From Wolfiporia cocos (Eukaryota > Basidiomycota > Agaricomycetes > Polyporales > Phaeolaceae): 64,000 bases of DNA. Location of the stretch: NCBI GenBank assembly GCA_029448655.1, contig JACCLO010000008.1, forward strand, positions 2,108,001-2,172,000. Direction: 5' to 3'. The position numbers and the translations under genes were made by a program. Under the pieces are notes generated by a model. It was not told the DNA's origin, did not search any database, and was given only the letters and a program-made list of their open reading frames with translations. Below are positions 25,071 through 36,938 of this stretch, piece by piece; position 1 is the first letter of the stretch, and every line of letters begins with the position of its first letter.

Positions 25071-25944
25071 CAAAGCTCAGGTGTACTCTCAAGTTAGGCC
25101 CGAAGGTGTGTCCGTGTGGTGGAAGAAAACCGTTAACTACAGCCGGGCTGTGCTTGTGAAGGACTTCCTGATAGCTCTTCTTGGGGAAGAACAGTGGGAG
25201 AGAATCAAGACCATGAAGCCCGACAACATGCTAAGGGAGTCGATGGAGGACGCATTCAAGTATGCAAAGGTCCGCTTCACGCACTTTGGTCGCGCCGGTG
25301 ATGATTCGGTCTCGACCAGCGCCGCTGCCTTCCTGGCCATGCTCCGCGGGATGGCGTTCTAGTGCTGCCCGCAACAGCCGGTGATTGATATTATCATCCC
25401 GATTTTCCTCGATAACGAAAACTCGACTGCGACGGTTTGTGAGGAGCGCATGACCGCCCTGCTCATTTAGGTCAAGAATCGCGTGGAATCGAGTATCATG
25501 TCGCCATCGACGAAGCTGCCGTCCATTTCTTCCCTGAAGGCAGCGCTCGCACTGAACGGCGGCCATACATCGCTATCGTCATGGACCTCGACATCCAGCC
25601 TATACAGACACATGAGAACGTCGGGGCCTCCGATGGAGAACGAGAAAGAGGGACGGTAAGCGACACAAGCACCACTTTCCCCGGACCCATCCTCTCCTCT
25701 TTCATTGGCCGCCCATTCCACTCCTTCAACAGTGACCATTGGCAGGGAGAAAAGTCCTGAGTCTCCTCGTGTCGCGCCTGCCCACTTCCGTTATAGCCTG
25801 TATATTCACGGCTGCCCTCGGGTCGTCTACAACGTCGTCAGGAGCCAACATGTCTACGCCAATCTGCTCCAATCCCGCAGTTTGCTCACCGAACTCCCTC
25901 GTCCGGAAAACCTCGATGTGATCAAGGGCATGAAGGTGTCATAG

Positions 25945-26829
25945 GCAAGGGGATCTGAATGTTACGGTTTCGGAGAGAACTGTCCAGCAGTGCAGGAGGT
26001 TCGAGGTCAGGAAGTGGAAGGGGTGAGTGTTGGGAGATGAAAAGGCTAAGTGAGATTGGACTGCTGTGCGGACATGACTTTGTATGCCAATTGAGGGTGA
26101 TGTATAATTAGGTAACGTGAATGCAAACGCAACACAAGAGCATGAGTTGAGACTTGAGCATGAAGCTTTGAAGCTTGAAGCATGACCGTGCTGCATGATG
26201 TTCCGTCATGCTTATCGTTCTCATTTGCAATACAGCATGTCATGTTCTTTGCTATGTCGAGTTCGCACTAGTGTGAACCCGGAGTCCGTGAAGGACGTTA
26301 GACATGGACAATGCCGGACGCACCGGGCTGCGTCGCCCAGATGGACTTCAGTCATTATGTAACCTGCAGCGGTCACCTTGAGCGCGACGCTTTTGTATGC
26401 GTGTGCAGGCAGGCAGCACGATGCAGTATATATGAGTGTACTATGGCTGGACACCATGCATATCTTTTTCTTTTGGTGGCTTCAGCGGCCCGACACGTTA
26501 ATTCTCGTCGACCCATGTCCAGTGCAGACGCAGAACAGCAGGAATATAGCGTTCCCATGCAGAATCTTATCCGACATGCTAATGCCTGAATGCACAGCAG
26601 TATTGCAATCTCAACTTCGACAATATCGTTGGGAAGCAAGAACGGAGAGTATGAACATGTACCCGTCACGTATGATTGCAGCCTACTTCGCCCTATAGAC
26701 ATGGACGTGCGCGAGTTCTGGAGAAATCGAATCAGCAGGCTTTACCCCCAGAGTGAGCAATGTCTACAGACCATGATGGATTGCGCCGGACCAAGGCCTT
26801 CCACAAATACTAATGATGCTCGTCCTGCA
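25945..26829. other. Intergenic stretch between the NTPase pseudogene and DUF6535 copy 2
   Basis: No gene is supported. It should contain the 3' flank of DUF6535 copy 2, which reads leftward into this stretch. Open frames here are short and overlap on both strands. Confidence 0.45.
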
Positions 26830-29819
26830 TCAGGCGTCAGGTCTTGGCCAATCAGACTCTATAACTTCCAGAGCCCTCCTTGTATCGCCGAAGTATTTTC
26901 CCGCCTCTTGCAACGACTTTAGCAGATCTACCGTCCTTGTGCATGCGCGCAGGCGATTAAGTACTGAGACGTTGAACCCAATGACAGTGTTCACATTTTC
27001 AGACAACCGCGCAATCAGAGACAACACCACCTGCAGGCTTTTTGGTGGTTGCACGTTAAACTCTGTAGCTGTTTCCAGGGCAGAGATGATGGCATCTGTC
27101 ACATCTTGAGGACTAGTGCTATTGTAATCGAAGCTCCTGAGGGCGCTGAATGACAGTGCAGGACGATACGGGATAGGAGGATACTTCGATGGTGCCATAT
27201 CTCGACACTGCAGAACAGCGATTTCGCAAGTGGCGCCATATACGACGCATAGGATGTCCGTTCTCTCGTCCGGGGCCATCTCATCAATATGGTCGTATGC
27301 GCACTGCAAGAGCTTGAGCGTATCTCCCACAATATCCGTGGTGGTCACTGTGCCTATCGGAATATCAGACGCGTGGGAGAATGCAAGATGGCCGGTAATC
27401 CTGACAACCCGCTGCAAAATGCGCAGCACCGAGGGGCGACCTATTAGAAGCCGACCGACTTGAAACAGCTGACCGAAATAACTTTCGTCCTGCAGGTGTT
27501 CCAGATATTCCCTGAGGAATAAGGGGAACCGCCCCACGAGTAAGCCCGCCAGTTGCAACAAGTCCCTATTTTTGGCGAAGTTAATCCCTTGAGATGTGTA
27601 TAAAAGTGACTCCGTGACAGCGAGGACGGCATGCGACGGGGACGGGTGCTCTGAGAACATAAATTCTGCCAGAGTTTCTGGCAGATTGTGCAAGTCGTTC
27701 AGCCATGGAATCAGTAAGCCTTCAGTGGGGAATTTGTCGAAACAAATCCAGATCCCGTAGCAGATTTGGCGGTATAACGAAGGACCTGGACGGCTTCCAT
27801 GGAGCACTATAGACGCGAGAGCGTCCAATGCTCGGGCGATATGCCTCGCCTGGAGTATGTCTCTGTTCTCAGGCGCTACTTTAATCTTTTGCTTCGCTCC
27901 CGGAAGCTCTATATCCACTGGCCGATCCATAAGTACCGAGCGTGATGCAACAAAGATGGCTGAATGGGCCACAGCAACGAGATCCGTGTCTTCCGTCAAG
28001 TACGACAGTGCTTGCGCTTTTGACAGGCGATCGTAGAACGCCTCGACTGATCCACGAATATCACGGCAGTACCACCATTTAGAAGACGCCATATATTGCA
28101 GTCGCAGCCTATTGGCGTCATGGACGATGTCTCCTGTCTCGATCAAAGCTCCATTCTTCGTGCATAGCCCAGATCTGCACAGAGGGCTGATTCCATCAGC
28201 ATGCATCGGGGCCTCGAGGTCATAGTACACTGGGTTTCCATCAAACCACTTGGCAACAGAGTGCCTGCTGTTCTCGGTCGTTTCCGTGAGCAATTGTGCA
28301 AGCTTTCCCGATTGGAAAGCTGCTTCCACCTTATTGCTCTCGCGGGTGGCTGGCCATGAACGGCTATCTGAGGAGATCGAGTGCAGCTCCGTTGCAAGGA
28401 GGTCAATGATTCCGTCCTCGTATACGAAGTGCCTCTGCGCGATTAGCCCTGAAAAGCGGTAGACCTGTTCTGCAAGCTCTGAAGCATTTTCGTCGGCAAG
28501 CCGTACGCCGGCAATTACGCGAGCGAGGGCGCGTGCATCCATTTCCTCCGAATTATTGAAAATATACGTTGCTTCACGAAAACGCGTTGTCAAGAACTGG
28601 CGGGTGCGTGTTTGTGACCAGTGACGCTTGTGTACGATTCTGGCTTCCATGAATTGAGCATCAATCTCGACAAACCGCCTCTTCGCTACCATAAGGTGTT
28701 CGTTGATCTGTCTGAAAGGTGGGTGCTCCATCGTGAAAGTGGCGCAGCGGTTTCTTGCAGACACGATGTGATTTTTGATTTTCATGATGTATGTCTTAGC
28801 TGACGCAAGGAAAATGGGTCTTCTCGTCTGCAAAAGAGCTGCCGAGCCCGCAGAACGGTCTCTCGAAGGGTCCGACTCATTTATAACTTGTCTGAAAGCC
28901 TTCCAATCTGGGATGAACTCTGCAGTTACCCAGTCTACTCCCGAGAGTACGACGGTCGTAAGGGAGGTGCGGAATGGAGAGGCGGGTACGAGTAGTGACA
29001 ACACGTGAGTCACAATGTAGAATAGCACGGTGGCGCATGCAAGGCTCGCGGATACAATGGCAACGGTTTTGTTGATTGGCCAGAGAAACTCAATGAGTCC
29101 CGCAAAGAACAGCATTAGTGAGATGTGGAGTAGGATCGGGAGAGAGGAGAGGATGCGTGGAATTTTCCACCTTCTAAGCTGGTCGTAGCGAAATTGATAT
29201 TGCCGGCCGCGCATCTCGAGGATAGGTGAATAGTCCTCCTTCATACTGGCGAGCCACTGCTTCGCCAGAATGGCAAGAAATGAGGTTGAAATGCTGATGA
29301 CCAGACTTGCGAACCAGAATGCATTGACGCGTATAGCCGATGAGGTCGGTGTGAATCCCGATGACGGAAGCAATGCGCTACCTCCACTTTCAATGCTACC
29401 ATTCGTTTGTAGAGTTGAGTAAATGGCCTGCAAGACTTGCACGGCATCATCACCCGAGTCGGGCTGCAGGTTCTTGTAGGATTCGACTACGAAGGCAGTC
29501 ACCACCGCCGAGAACAGGGTCGCCTATCGGCAGGACAGCTTAAGCGGGTCTTGGAACAAAGAGAAGTGGAATTAAACTTACAAAGAGTAATAGTGAATCC
29601 ATATTGATATTCCCAGCAGTGATGAAGTCCTTCTCCTCCTTTGCTGCTCGTTTAATAATTGCCTTCCACGTTGTGTTACCAAGTCCTGCATTAGGCTACC
29701 ACGAGGGAGCGCTTAGTGGCTGTGTTGGAACGAGAAGGTTGACGTACCCAGACTTTTGTAGCTCCCAGCGTCTGGCGAGTGGGATCCTCCGATGCCTCCA
29801 GTAAGTCAGCTTCTATGAC
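26830..29819 (-). CDS. DUF6535 domain membrane protein (copy 2), 5' exon incomplete
   Basis: This is an intact paralog of copy 1. On the minus strand the exons are about 29819-29748, 29695-29582 and 29523-26830, with phase-0 introns of 52 and 58 nt. The domain reads TTWKAIIKRAAKEEKDF, NINMDSLLLF, TLFSAVVTAFVVESY and, later, FWFASLVISISTSFLAILAKQW, RYDQLRRWK, LLFFAGLIEFLWPIN and FYIVTHVLSLLV, so at least four hydrophobic segments lie in the first 250 residues. The long C-terminal part is helical without a known domain and ends at a TGA at 26832. I could not place the first exon and ATG: the frame is open to about 29855, but no in-phase ATG exon was found. The protein is about 930 residues. The decayed fragment at 20532-21400 is closer to this copy than to copy 1. 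Confidence 0.8.
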
Positions 29820-31374
29820 CTGGCAAGTGGGGTCCTTCAGTGAGCAATTTGCCTCTTCTCAGGCGATCAAATGCATACCTGATCATCATGTTCCGGGATT
29901 GGCTGCATGACACTATTCCCCAATGTGATTGTCTGCGCAGCCGCTGAGGCAAGATTTGAGTCAATAGAGTAGTTTCGCAATCGTTTGCAGCTATGTCAAG
30001 GCCTCAACAATAGACAGCAGACTACGCCGAAGAGAGAGAGAGGCTCTTGAGGAAGATCCTTAAATGTGATGTGGAAGCTCAGCGTTTTGAGTGTGAGAAC
30101 AGCGTCCCGAAATCGCTAACCGAGGAGAGCCACAAGATGTATATGACATAGCCATACTAGCCTACGTCACCCAGTACTATGATGTAGCTCATCTTTGGCC
30201 AAACGATTGCAGCACGATAACATCTTTGGGGAGGTTAACACAGTAGCAACCTATCACTTTATTAGTAGCACGCAGTTGCATAATTAGTGCCAAATACCTC
30301 GTTTGTTCTATGAGACGTTTTCCAACAACCGGAGGATAGTGTAGTGGCTTACTTAAAAACTCAGTTGAGCAATAAGTGAACTGTATCACCCACGGTATAC
30401 TATGGAAGCTGACATCGTACCTGAAGTGATCAAGGGGGCAACCGCAATACCCACGACTATTTCAATTGAGGTTGTCGCTCGACGCCCCATGTTCGCCGGT
30501 GTCAGCGAGAGGAATAGAAGTTGAAACTCTTCCATGACAGATCTGATTGCCAAGATAACTTGCAGGTGGTTGTCTGCGTACTGTAACTCATACCTCAAAT
30601 ACACACTAACCATTGAACAGACTCAAGATTGCTGCGTATGAGCAGTCCGGCAATGAGATATGCGTCGACACAGTCGGATTTGCAGGCGAGCATCACAAGC
30701 ATGCTAGTCTCCGAGAGTTGTGCAACCGTGAGAGCAGTGCCTCCCGTCGGAGCGTACGAGGTCACTTGAAACATGTAGTAGTCGTCCGAGACGCTGCGAT
30801 CTGGCACGTTGTTAGCGTCTTAGCAAAAGTAGACAGTGGCTGCATAGTGGTTATCCGAGCTGAGAGCAACTATAAAGTGAAGTTAATATCCCCTTTTGAG
30901 GTGGGCAATAAGACCTGATGAGCAATATCCTTTCGCACTGCACTTACACTTCTATGGTCTAGCAGTGGCTCCAAGGTCCTCATATGTACTAGTAAGTACG
31001 GCGACACCATGAGGTGGGTGAGATTACGACAAGGTCATCGCAGCTCCTTTCGGGAGGAGGATGAACGTCGTACGTCAAACTGCTTGCAGTGCACGTACCC
31101 GTGTCGAATACATTGGAGTTCTCCATTAGGACATGGGACGATCTCTCGTGATCATGACAAGCTTCATCTTCATCAAGTGCTGCAGCGGTCAGAAGGGTTC
31201 CGATGAGACAATGACCCGGTGAATAAAGCCCGCAATATCTAGGGACCTCGCTGGATTGTGTTAATGACCGCCGGTATCTCCAAGCGTGGCACTATTATTT
31301 GATCGATCATCTGGCTGGAGTTATGGGCGCTAGCGGCGGATGCCTGAGCAGTGAAAGCCACCGCTAAACGTGCC
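29820..31374. other. Stretch without a supported gene
   Basis: It may contain the first exon of DUF6535 copy 2 at its left end. Minus-strand frames at 30386-30807 are hydrophobic (for example VDAYLIAGLLI) and could be remnants of a membrane protein, but the pieces do not assemble. Nothing else is recognisable. Confidence 0.4.
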
Positions 31375-32280
31375 ATGCCTCATAAACGAGCAAAGCGCAT
31401 CGTTCGCGAGAAGCAACGCCTCGCATCGTGCGTAGACTTCATCACCCCTTCTCCTTACAAACTGACTGAGGATGTAGCGGAATGTAGGGGACTCGACCTC
31501 CCACCGGCTGGCGGCAAGCATGCCATCGAGCATGAGGAGATACCCAAGGGTGCTGCACGGATCCTGAACGCAGCAAAGATCCAACAGGAATATCGCGCGA
31601 AGCAGAAACGCAAAGCTTCCGAAGATGCAGGAGATTCTAAGTCCTCTCACAAGCGCAGGAGGAAAGATGGCAGCGATGCGAGGGACGGGGCGACGAAAGT
31701 AGTCACAACGATTCAGCCCGGAGAATCTATGGCGCATTTCAATAGGTACGCGATTGATATGCAATGCTTTGGAAACTACCTGACTAATCATGTATGCTGT
31801 AGGCGTGTAGAGGACTCTATGCGGCCAGCTGTACACGATGCGGTGAAGCATTCATCCGCAGTAGTGCGAAAAGCTCAGAAAGAAGAGGAATCCGCCAAGG
31901 CCGAGAAAAAGGCGAAGAAAGACGCCACATCAGCCACCCAGTCGAAAGCAGACGGTAGCAGACACGGAAAGCCTACATCAATGGAATCTGCTCCTGAGGC
32001 GAGGGCGGAAGCGGCAGGACGCAGCCAGAAACAGGACTTTGAGAGTCTGTCCACATCCGTACCAAGACGTCTGAACGACATCGTGCAGGCACCTCCAGAG
32101 CTGAAGAAATTACCTCGGGGAGCCAAAGCCCGCGCTGAAAATGCCGCGAAGCAAGACAGAGAAAAGGCGACCTTGAAGCAAGGGGCGCTATCGATGGCTC
32201 AAAAGGCTATGCTCGAAGAGGAGCGGGTGAGGGCCGTGAAGCTGTATCGAGAGATGAAGAAGGCAAAGTCAGGCGGTTGA
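31375..32280 (+). CDS. Lysine-rich nucleolar protein, CCDC137-like
   Basis: This is a small basic protein of the fungal CCDC137-like group, thought to be nucleolar. The model is 31375-31427, 31488-31745 and 31803-32280, 262 residues. The family start MPHKRAKR-VREKQR is followed, after splicing, by GLDLPP, IPKGAARILNA and the IQPGESMAHFNRRVE block. The C-terminal half is a Lys/Glu/Ala-rich predicted coiled coil ending in EEERVRAVKLYREMKK. Both introns (60 and 57 nt) are multiples of three and contain no stop, so an unspliced reading runs straight through and wrongly adds 39 residues. I infer them from GT-AG ends and because removal joins conserved motifs. The gene converges on INCENP with 202 bp between stops. 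A role in ribosome biogenesis is inferred, not shown. Confidence 0.75.
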   Translation: MPHKRAKRIVREKQRLASCVDFITPSPYKLTEDVAECRGLDLPPAGGKHAIEHEEIPKGAARILNAAKIQQEYRAKQKRKASEDAGDSKSSHKRRRKDGSDARDGATKVVTTIQPGESMAHFNRYAIDMQCFGNYLTNHVCCRRVEDSMRPAVHDAVKHSSAVVRKAQKEEESAKAEKKAKKDATSATQSKADGSRHGKPTSMESAPEARAEAAGRSQKQDFESLSTSVPRRLNDIVQAPPELKKLPRGAKARAENAAKQDREKATLKQGALSMAQKAMLEEERVRAVKLYREMKKAKSGG

Positions 32281-32482
32281 TACCTGATTCGTCGTGTTTG
32301 CAGTAGCATATTCATACTATGAGATCTTGGCTAGGACATAAGCGGCAGTTCTCTACCGTCAACGTCATGAATGGTTGTATGAGAGTAGGTCCGTGCAAAC
32401 GAGTCCGTGATGAATGAGCATGCGCTAAGTACCTACGATCATAATCTGCATAATGGCTTGCAGAGGACTGCCTCCAAGAGGC

Positions 32483-35400
32483 TCATGTCCTTCTGTAGCC
32501 CATCCTTCGTTCATATTCCTTCTCCTCCTCCATCGTGAGTTGATCCGTACCCGTCCAGTTAGCGGAGCTCGTCCGCGCCCTAAATCGGCTCTGGCGGGTC
32601 CTAAACATCTCCTCCATCCTCAGCGGCCCGATGCGTCCGAAGATATCGTCCGGGTTCATCGTGCTCTGCTGCTGCAGCGCCTGCCGAAGCTCGGGCGACT
32701 GCGCCCAGTCCGGCCGCTCGAAGTCACCCTTGCGGTCCTCGTCGCCTGAGTCAGAATACTCGCTCCGGATGTCCGGCAGCTCGATCATCTCGCTCTCCGC
32801 CGGAAGCTGCGCCTCTGCCCGCCTGCGGTGCGCGGCGGCGGCGGCGGCACGTGCGGGTGGCTCGTTGTCGTTGGCTGGTGTGGGTGCCCCGTCCTTGCCC
32901 TTGATTGTTGGCTTCACTGCGCTCGGCGGACCAGTGGGTTTGGCGACCTTGGACGCCTTCGGATCGGTGCTAGGCCCCGGTTTGACAGCGAGCGAAGGGC
33001 CAGATTGTTTTAGTGCTGACTTCAATGGTCCACCGGTCTTGACCGCTGAGCCGGAAGCAGTGCTCGGGCCAGCCTTCGGAGGAATGCGCGGTGCTGGGAT
33101 GGTGGGCTTTTTGTCCTTCGATGGGGGTTTATTTGTCTCGAGCTTTTTCTCCGGTTCAATTTTGCGTTTCTTCGTGTTGTCTTCGTCTCCCTACAGAGCC
33201 CCAGTGAGTACGGAGTAATCAAAATTTCGAGCTAAGCGCATTTACCTTCTTGAAGACGCCCTTGAGGGGTCGCTTGTCAGTGAGCTCTTCGCGTTCCCGC
33301 TTGCGCCTCTCCATCTCATCCTTGATTCTCTTCTCTTCTTCAAGAGCACGCGCCTTATCGTCCTCAGCTTTGCGTTGCTGAGCAAGCTGACGGCGGTTCT
33401 CCATCTCTTTCAACCGTTGTGCCTTCTTCTCGATCTCTTCTTGTTGCTATGGGTCGAGAGAACATCAGCGGAGCCGCTCTGGAATGCATAGCGCTACTGA
33501 CCCTCTCTTTAGCTTGCGCCGCTAGCTGGAGACTCTTGACAGGCTCCAATTTGGTCTTCTTGGCTCCATTAAACACGCTGGTGACCAACTTGGATGCTTG
33601 ACCCAAAAGCCCCCCCTGAGACTGTGACGCCGAAGACGAGGAAGCAGTTGACTGCTGCGATTGACTCCTTGTCCGCTCCACCCCTCCCTTTGACTACAGT
33701 CGCGTCAACCGGTGATCGTTCACCTTCCCGTAAAATGCTATATAAAATTCTTTACGCACCTTCTTGACATTCACAGCAGGCTCACTATTAGGCGGGACAC
33801 CCTCAGACTCGCTCTCCTGGAAGTTCTCAATGTCCATCGCGACATCTGCAATGTCATCCTCGGGCTTGTCCTCAGGCTCTGCTTCAGTAGGAGCAGGAGC
33901 AGCGAAGTTGAAAGCCCCTGGCACGCTCTCGGGCGCCCGATCTTCTATAGTGTCCTCCTCCTGCGGCGGGGCGAGCGGCTTCGTGAAATTCGCGGTCGTG
34001 AAGTTTGACTGCAACGTCAAGAATGCGGTGTCGCCGCCCTTCTGGCTCGTGCTGCTCGGCAGCGTGCTCCACGTCTCGTCCCTCTCCGTCGCGAATCCGA
34101 ACGGCGTCCACATCTGGTTCGAGCGGAACTTCTCGTCGACGTGCCAGCTGTCGTCGTCATCACCCATGTCGTCCTGCGCGTCGCCCTCAGCCTGCGAAGA
34201 GCCGCCCTGCAGGTGGTGGTCCGTGTCCTGCGTCTTGGGCATCCACGCGGGGATGTCGTCCTCTCGGTTGAAAACGACGTCAGAGAAGAGGTTCTCCTTG
34301 CTTGATTGCGTGGAGAGCTGTGTATTTTGGCTTGGGAGCGAGGGTAGAGGAGGGATGTCCAGCTTGGGCGCTGTCGGAAGAGAAAAGGGGTTCGTCGTAG
34401 GCAGTTTGAAGGCGTAGTCCTTGCCTGGCCCTGCCGGTGCATTCGTTCGGCCAGGCTGGGTGGTCACGGGCGCAAGAGGCGGACCAAATGACGGCGGAGG
34501 CTTGGTGAAGATCGGCGCATCGAGGACAGGAGGCTTGGAGATAGGCAACTGGAGTGAAGGGGGCGGGGAATTCGGTGGTGTTGTAGACGAGCTGACGTCT
34601 GGAGCACTAGTGGTCGTCGCAGGGAGCGCGGTAAAGCCGGGAGGAGGAGGTTTGAATACTTGAGTCGTAAGCGGCGAGGATGTTCGCGGATGATGCGACT
34701 CTTCGGACGAGCTCACCAGGTCGGATACGCTGAGTCTTCTCTCTGAGTCTCTTGATGTAGCCGTCCCCGGTGCAGAAACAGGCACCGTCACCTCGGCTTT
34801 CACAGTGGGTGTAGGCTTGGGCGGTGGATCAGACACTAACGGGGCCAATACCACTTCCTCCTCAGCCGACACAACCGCCTCCTCCTCGTCACCCTTGTTC
34901 CTCTCCGCTACTCTCGCTTCCGCGGCCGCTCTGGCCTCCGCGAGTGCGGCAGCAGCATTCCCTCCTAGCGACTTGCCCATGCTCTTGTTCATGCGCGCCA
35001 TTGTCTTCTTGAGGCGGTCAAGCACCTCGTCCTCGTCATCCGTGCGCAGCGGTACAACGAAATCCTCCGCAGGTTTGGGAGCAGGAGCGAGCACCATCGG
35101 CGGCGGCCGGGGTGGTGACGGCATTGAGATGGGCTGTGGTTCGGGCCGTTTGTGCTCGTGGTCGCTGCGGGCGGACGAAACCTCGACCGCTCTTTGCGGT
35201 GGCTGACCCTCCGTCTCGTTGTGCGTGACTGCCTCCTCAGCCGCCTTCTGCTTGCCTTTGTCCTCGCTCTTCCTCGGCTCCTCCTTCATAACCTCCTCAG
35301 GCCGTGCGAGCTTGAGCAAACGCTCCCCGCTCTCCTCGCGCCCGCGCACGGCCAACGACCCAGGAGCCGATACGTCGCTCACGCTCGCAGGCGTGTCGGA

Positions 35401-36673
35401 GATATCCTCACTCCGTCTCTTCACCCCCACAACGCTAGGCACGGATGCACCACTTCCAGTGCTGGTGAGCTGCCCCGTAGACGCGGTGCGCTTCACGCCT
35501 CCAAGCGCACGCACCTCTCGTGCCTTCACGAGCCACGAGCTGCGCTTACCCGTTGGAGCGTTCGCGCCCACGTTCGCGTTCGCGCTTGGGACAGTGCCTA
35601 CAGAGTGCTCGCGCTTGTACAAGGACACGGGGGACGGCGCGGTGAGGCCGAGGTTCGGGAGGCCGGATTTGGGGTTCAGAGCAGGAGTTGGCACGATGGG
35701 CTCGGTCTGTGGGATGTCTCGCGGTTCGTCGAGCTTCTGAGGGGGATGCGGCGAGTCGAGGGGGACGGTGTGGAACGTGTCCGTGGTGGCTGTTGTCAAA
35801 GTGGAGGTCGTATCGTCCTGCTGGAGTTCGTCTGTGGGTCTAGTCTTGCTTGGAGCGTCGTCATACTTTTGTATCGTCTGTGATCGCGAAGTCGCCGCAT
35901 TATCGAGCGAAGGACGTGCGATGGACGTGCGGCTGAGGTCTGCGGTTTCGTCATCCTCAGCAATAACCGAAAGTTCGTGCATGACTTCGTGAGGCGGAGA
36001 AGGGGGCACGTCTGCTGTGGCAGAGGTAGAGCGCTCTTCGTCTGTTGTGGGAGGCACAGATGGTGGGAGTAAGCCCCGTTCTATGGCATCGGCTTCAGCA
36101 ATCTCCTGCTCCGCGCCGATATTGTCGACTTCAGTGCTTGGAGGAGGAGGGACATGTTTCATTTCATTTGAATGCGGACCTGAACGCGTGATAGGGGGGA
36201 TAGAGACGGATGAGATATCCCCACCAGCCTCCTTCGCGCGTAGCAGAGCTTTCTGGAAGCTATTGACCGGCAGGTGGTTCTCTTGCTCGGAGTTACTTGC
36301 CTAGCGGCGCAGGTCCATAACAATCATCGACAGTATACAATGACACATACCTCAAATGACAAAGAACTCAGAACTTTCCCTTTTGCGACGGTGGCCTTTC
36401 CGCGCACAGGCACATTCTTCCTTCGTCCCGGAGTTTTGAGCAGGTCTGTGACAGTTCTAGATTTTCCATGTGTAAGGCTTATATCGTGCAACAATGCAGC
36501 ACTGACTCTTTCCTCGGCCCGGCCAGAACATTCTCGAGATAGTCGTCGAGGAAGTCAAGGGTACTTTGAACCTGCTGCTCCAGCAGCTGCCGTCCAGAGT
36601 CTCGAGCCATTTCGGACCGAATGCTGTCGCACCAGGCGAGTACGCCTGATTCCCCTGGTCTTGAGCCGTCCAT
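32483..36673 (-). CDS. Inner centromere protein, chromosomal passenger complex (INCENP/Sli15)
   Basis: This is the scaffold of the chromosomal passenger complex. It binds Aurora kinase through its C-terminal IN-box and corrects kinetochore attachment. There are six exons on the minus strand: 36673-36493, 36445-36351, 36300-33760, 33693-33502, 33446-33246 and 33190-32483, 1305 residues. The N-terminus (WCDSIRSEMARDSGRQ, DFLDDYLENVLAGP) fits the survivin/borealin-binding region. Exon 3 is a long disordered Ser/Pro-rich segment. Exon 5 is a highly charged single alpha-helix stretch of Glu/Arg/Lys. The last exon carries the IN-box, with ELPDIRSEYSDSGDEDR, FERPDWAQSPELRQAL, DDIFGRIGPLRMEEMF and the RARTSSANW kinase-activation motif. 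All introns are 47-66 nt. The first donor (GTTGCA) is the weakest call. The gene shares a short divergent promoter with VPS22. Confidence 0.87.
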
Positions 36674-36938
36674 TATCGTAAAGGAGATGGAACAGAGCAC
36701 TGCCCGGAGACGCGTAGAGAGCTGTGGCCCAACTTCCGGTTGGCCGCTGTGACCGTGTCGCGTCGCGCACGTGACAAGGCAGGTGCACGTCCAGATTAGA
36801 TATATTAGATCTTGCACTAGGCCCGACCGTCAACGACTATATCTCTTCATGAATACAACTGGTACGCGCTGTACTGCAGCAGCGATTGATTGATTTATCT
36901 GAGGGCCTCACGGGCAGTACTATATCAATAGATTGACA
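36674..36938. promoter_or_regulatory. Divergent promoter between INCENP and VPS22
   Basis: The start codons of the two genes face away from each other across 265 bp, so both promoters must lie in or near this interval. No TATA box is obvious for either gene. Confidence 0.55.

Larger units (their letters stand above)
22330..25944 (+). pseudogene. Broken P-loop NTPase gene of an Agaricomycete-expanded family (Crinkler-like)
   Basis: Collinear fragments of one large protein are spread over 3.6 kb in changing frames. In order they are a helical N-terminal piece (22330-22670), a Walker A piece (MPIIQNSGTGKSRMVDEMAE near 22990-23050), ASDEAIREHL with a helical stretch (23164-23460), a Walker B piece (VIVLYFDESHILFECKA near 23920-23975), LDFGRHQYADIVQQRLIERHM with the AEAAARI region (24486-24740), and the C-terminal RFTHFGRAGDDSVS and DIIIPIF block (25080-25470). 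Some frame changes are probably introns. In-frame stops and the insertion at 24828-25070 make a working gene unlikely. The family resembles P-loop NTPases of Crinkler-type proteins, numerous in mushrooms, but that link is from memory and the function is unknown. Confidence 0.6.

Noticed and set aside
30386..30807. Possible DUF6534-like membrane protein on the minus strand
   Set aside because: Two hydrophobic frames occur but do not join through a credible intron, and the diagnostic family motifs are missing.
31351..31374. Upstream start for the CCDC137-like protein
   Set aside because: The extension begins with a non-ATG codon, while the family start MPHKRAKR is encoded from 31375.
33764..34417. 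217-codon and neighbouring long open frames on the plus strand
   Set aside because: They lie opposite INCENP exon 3, whose frame, splice sites and domain order are secure.
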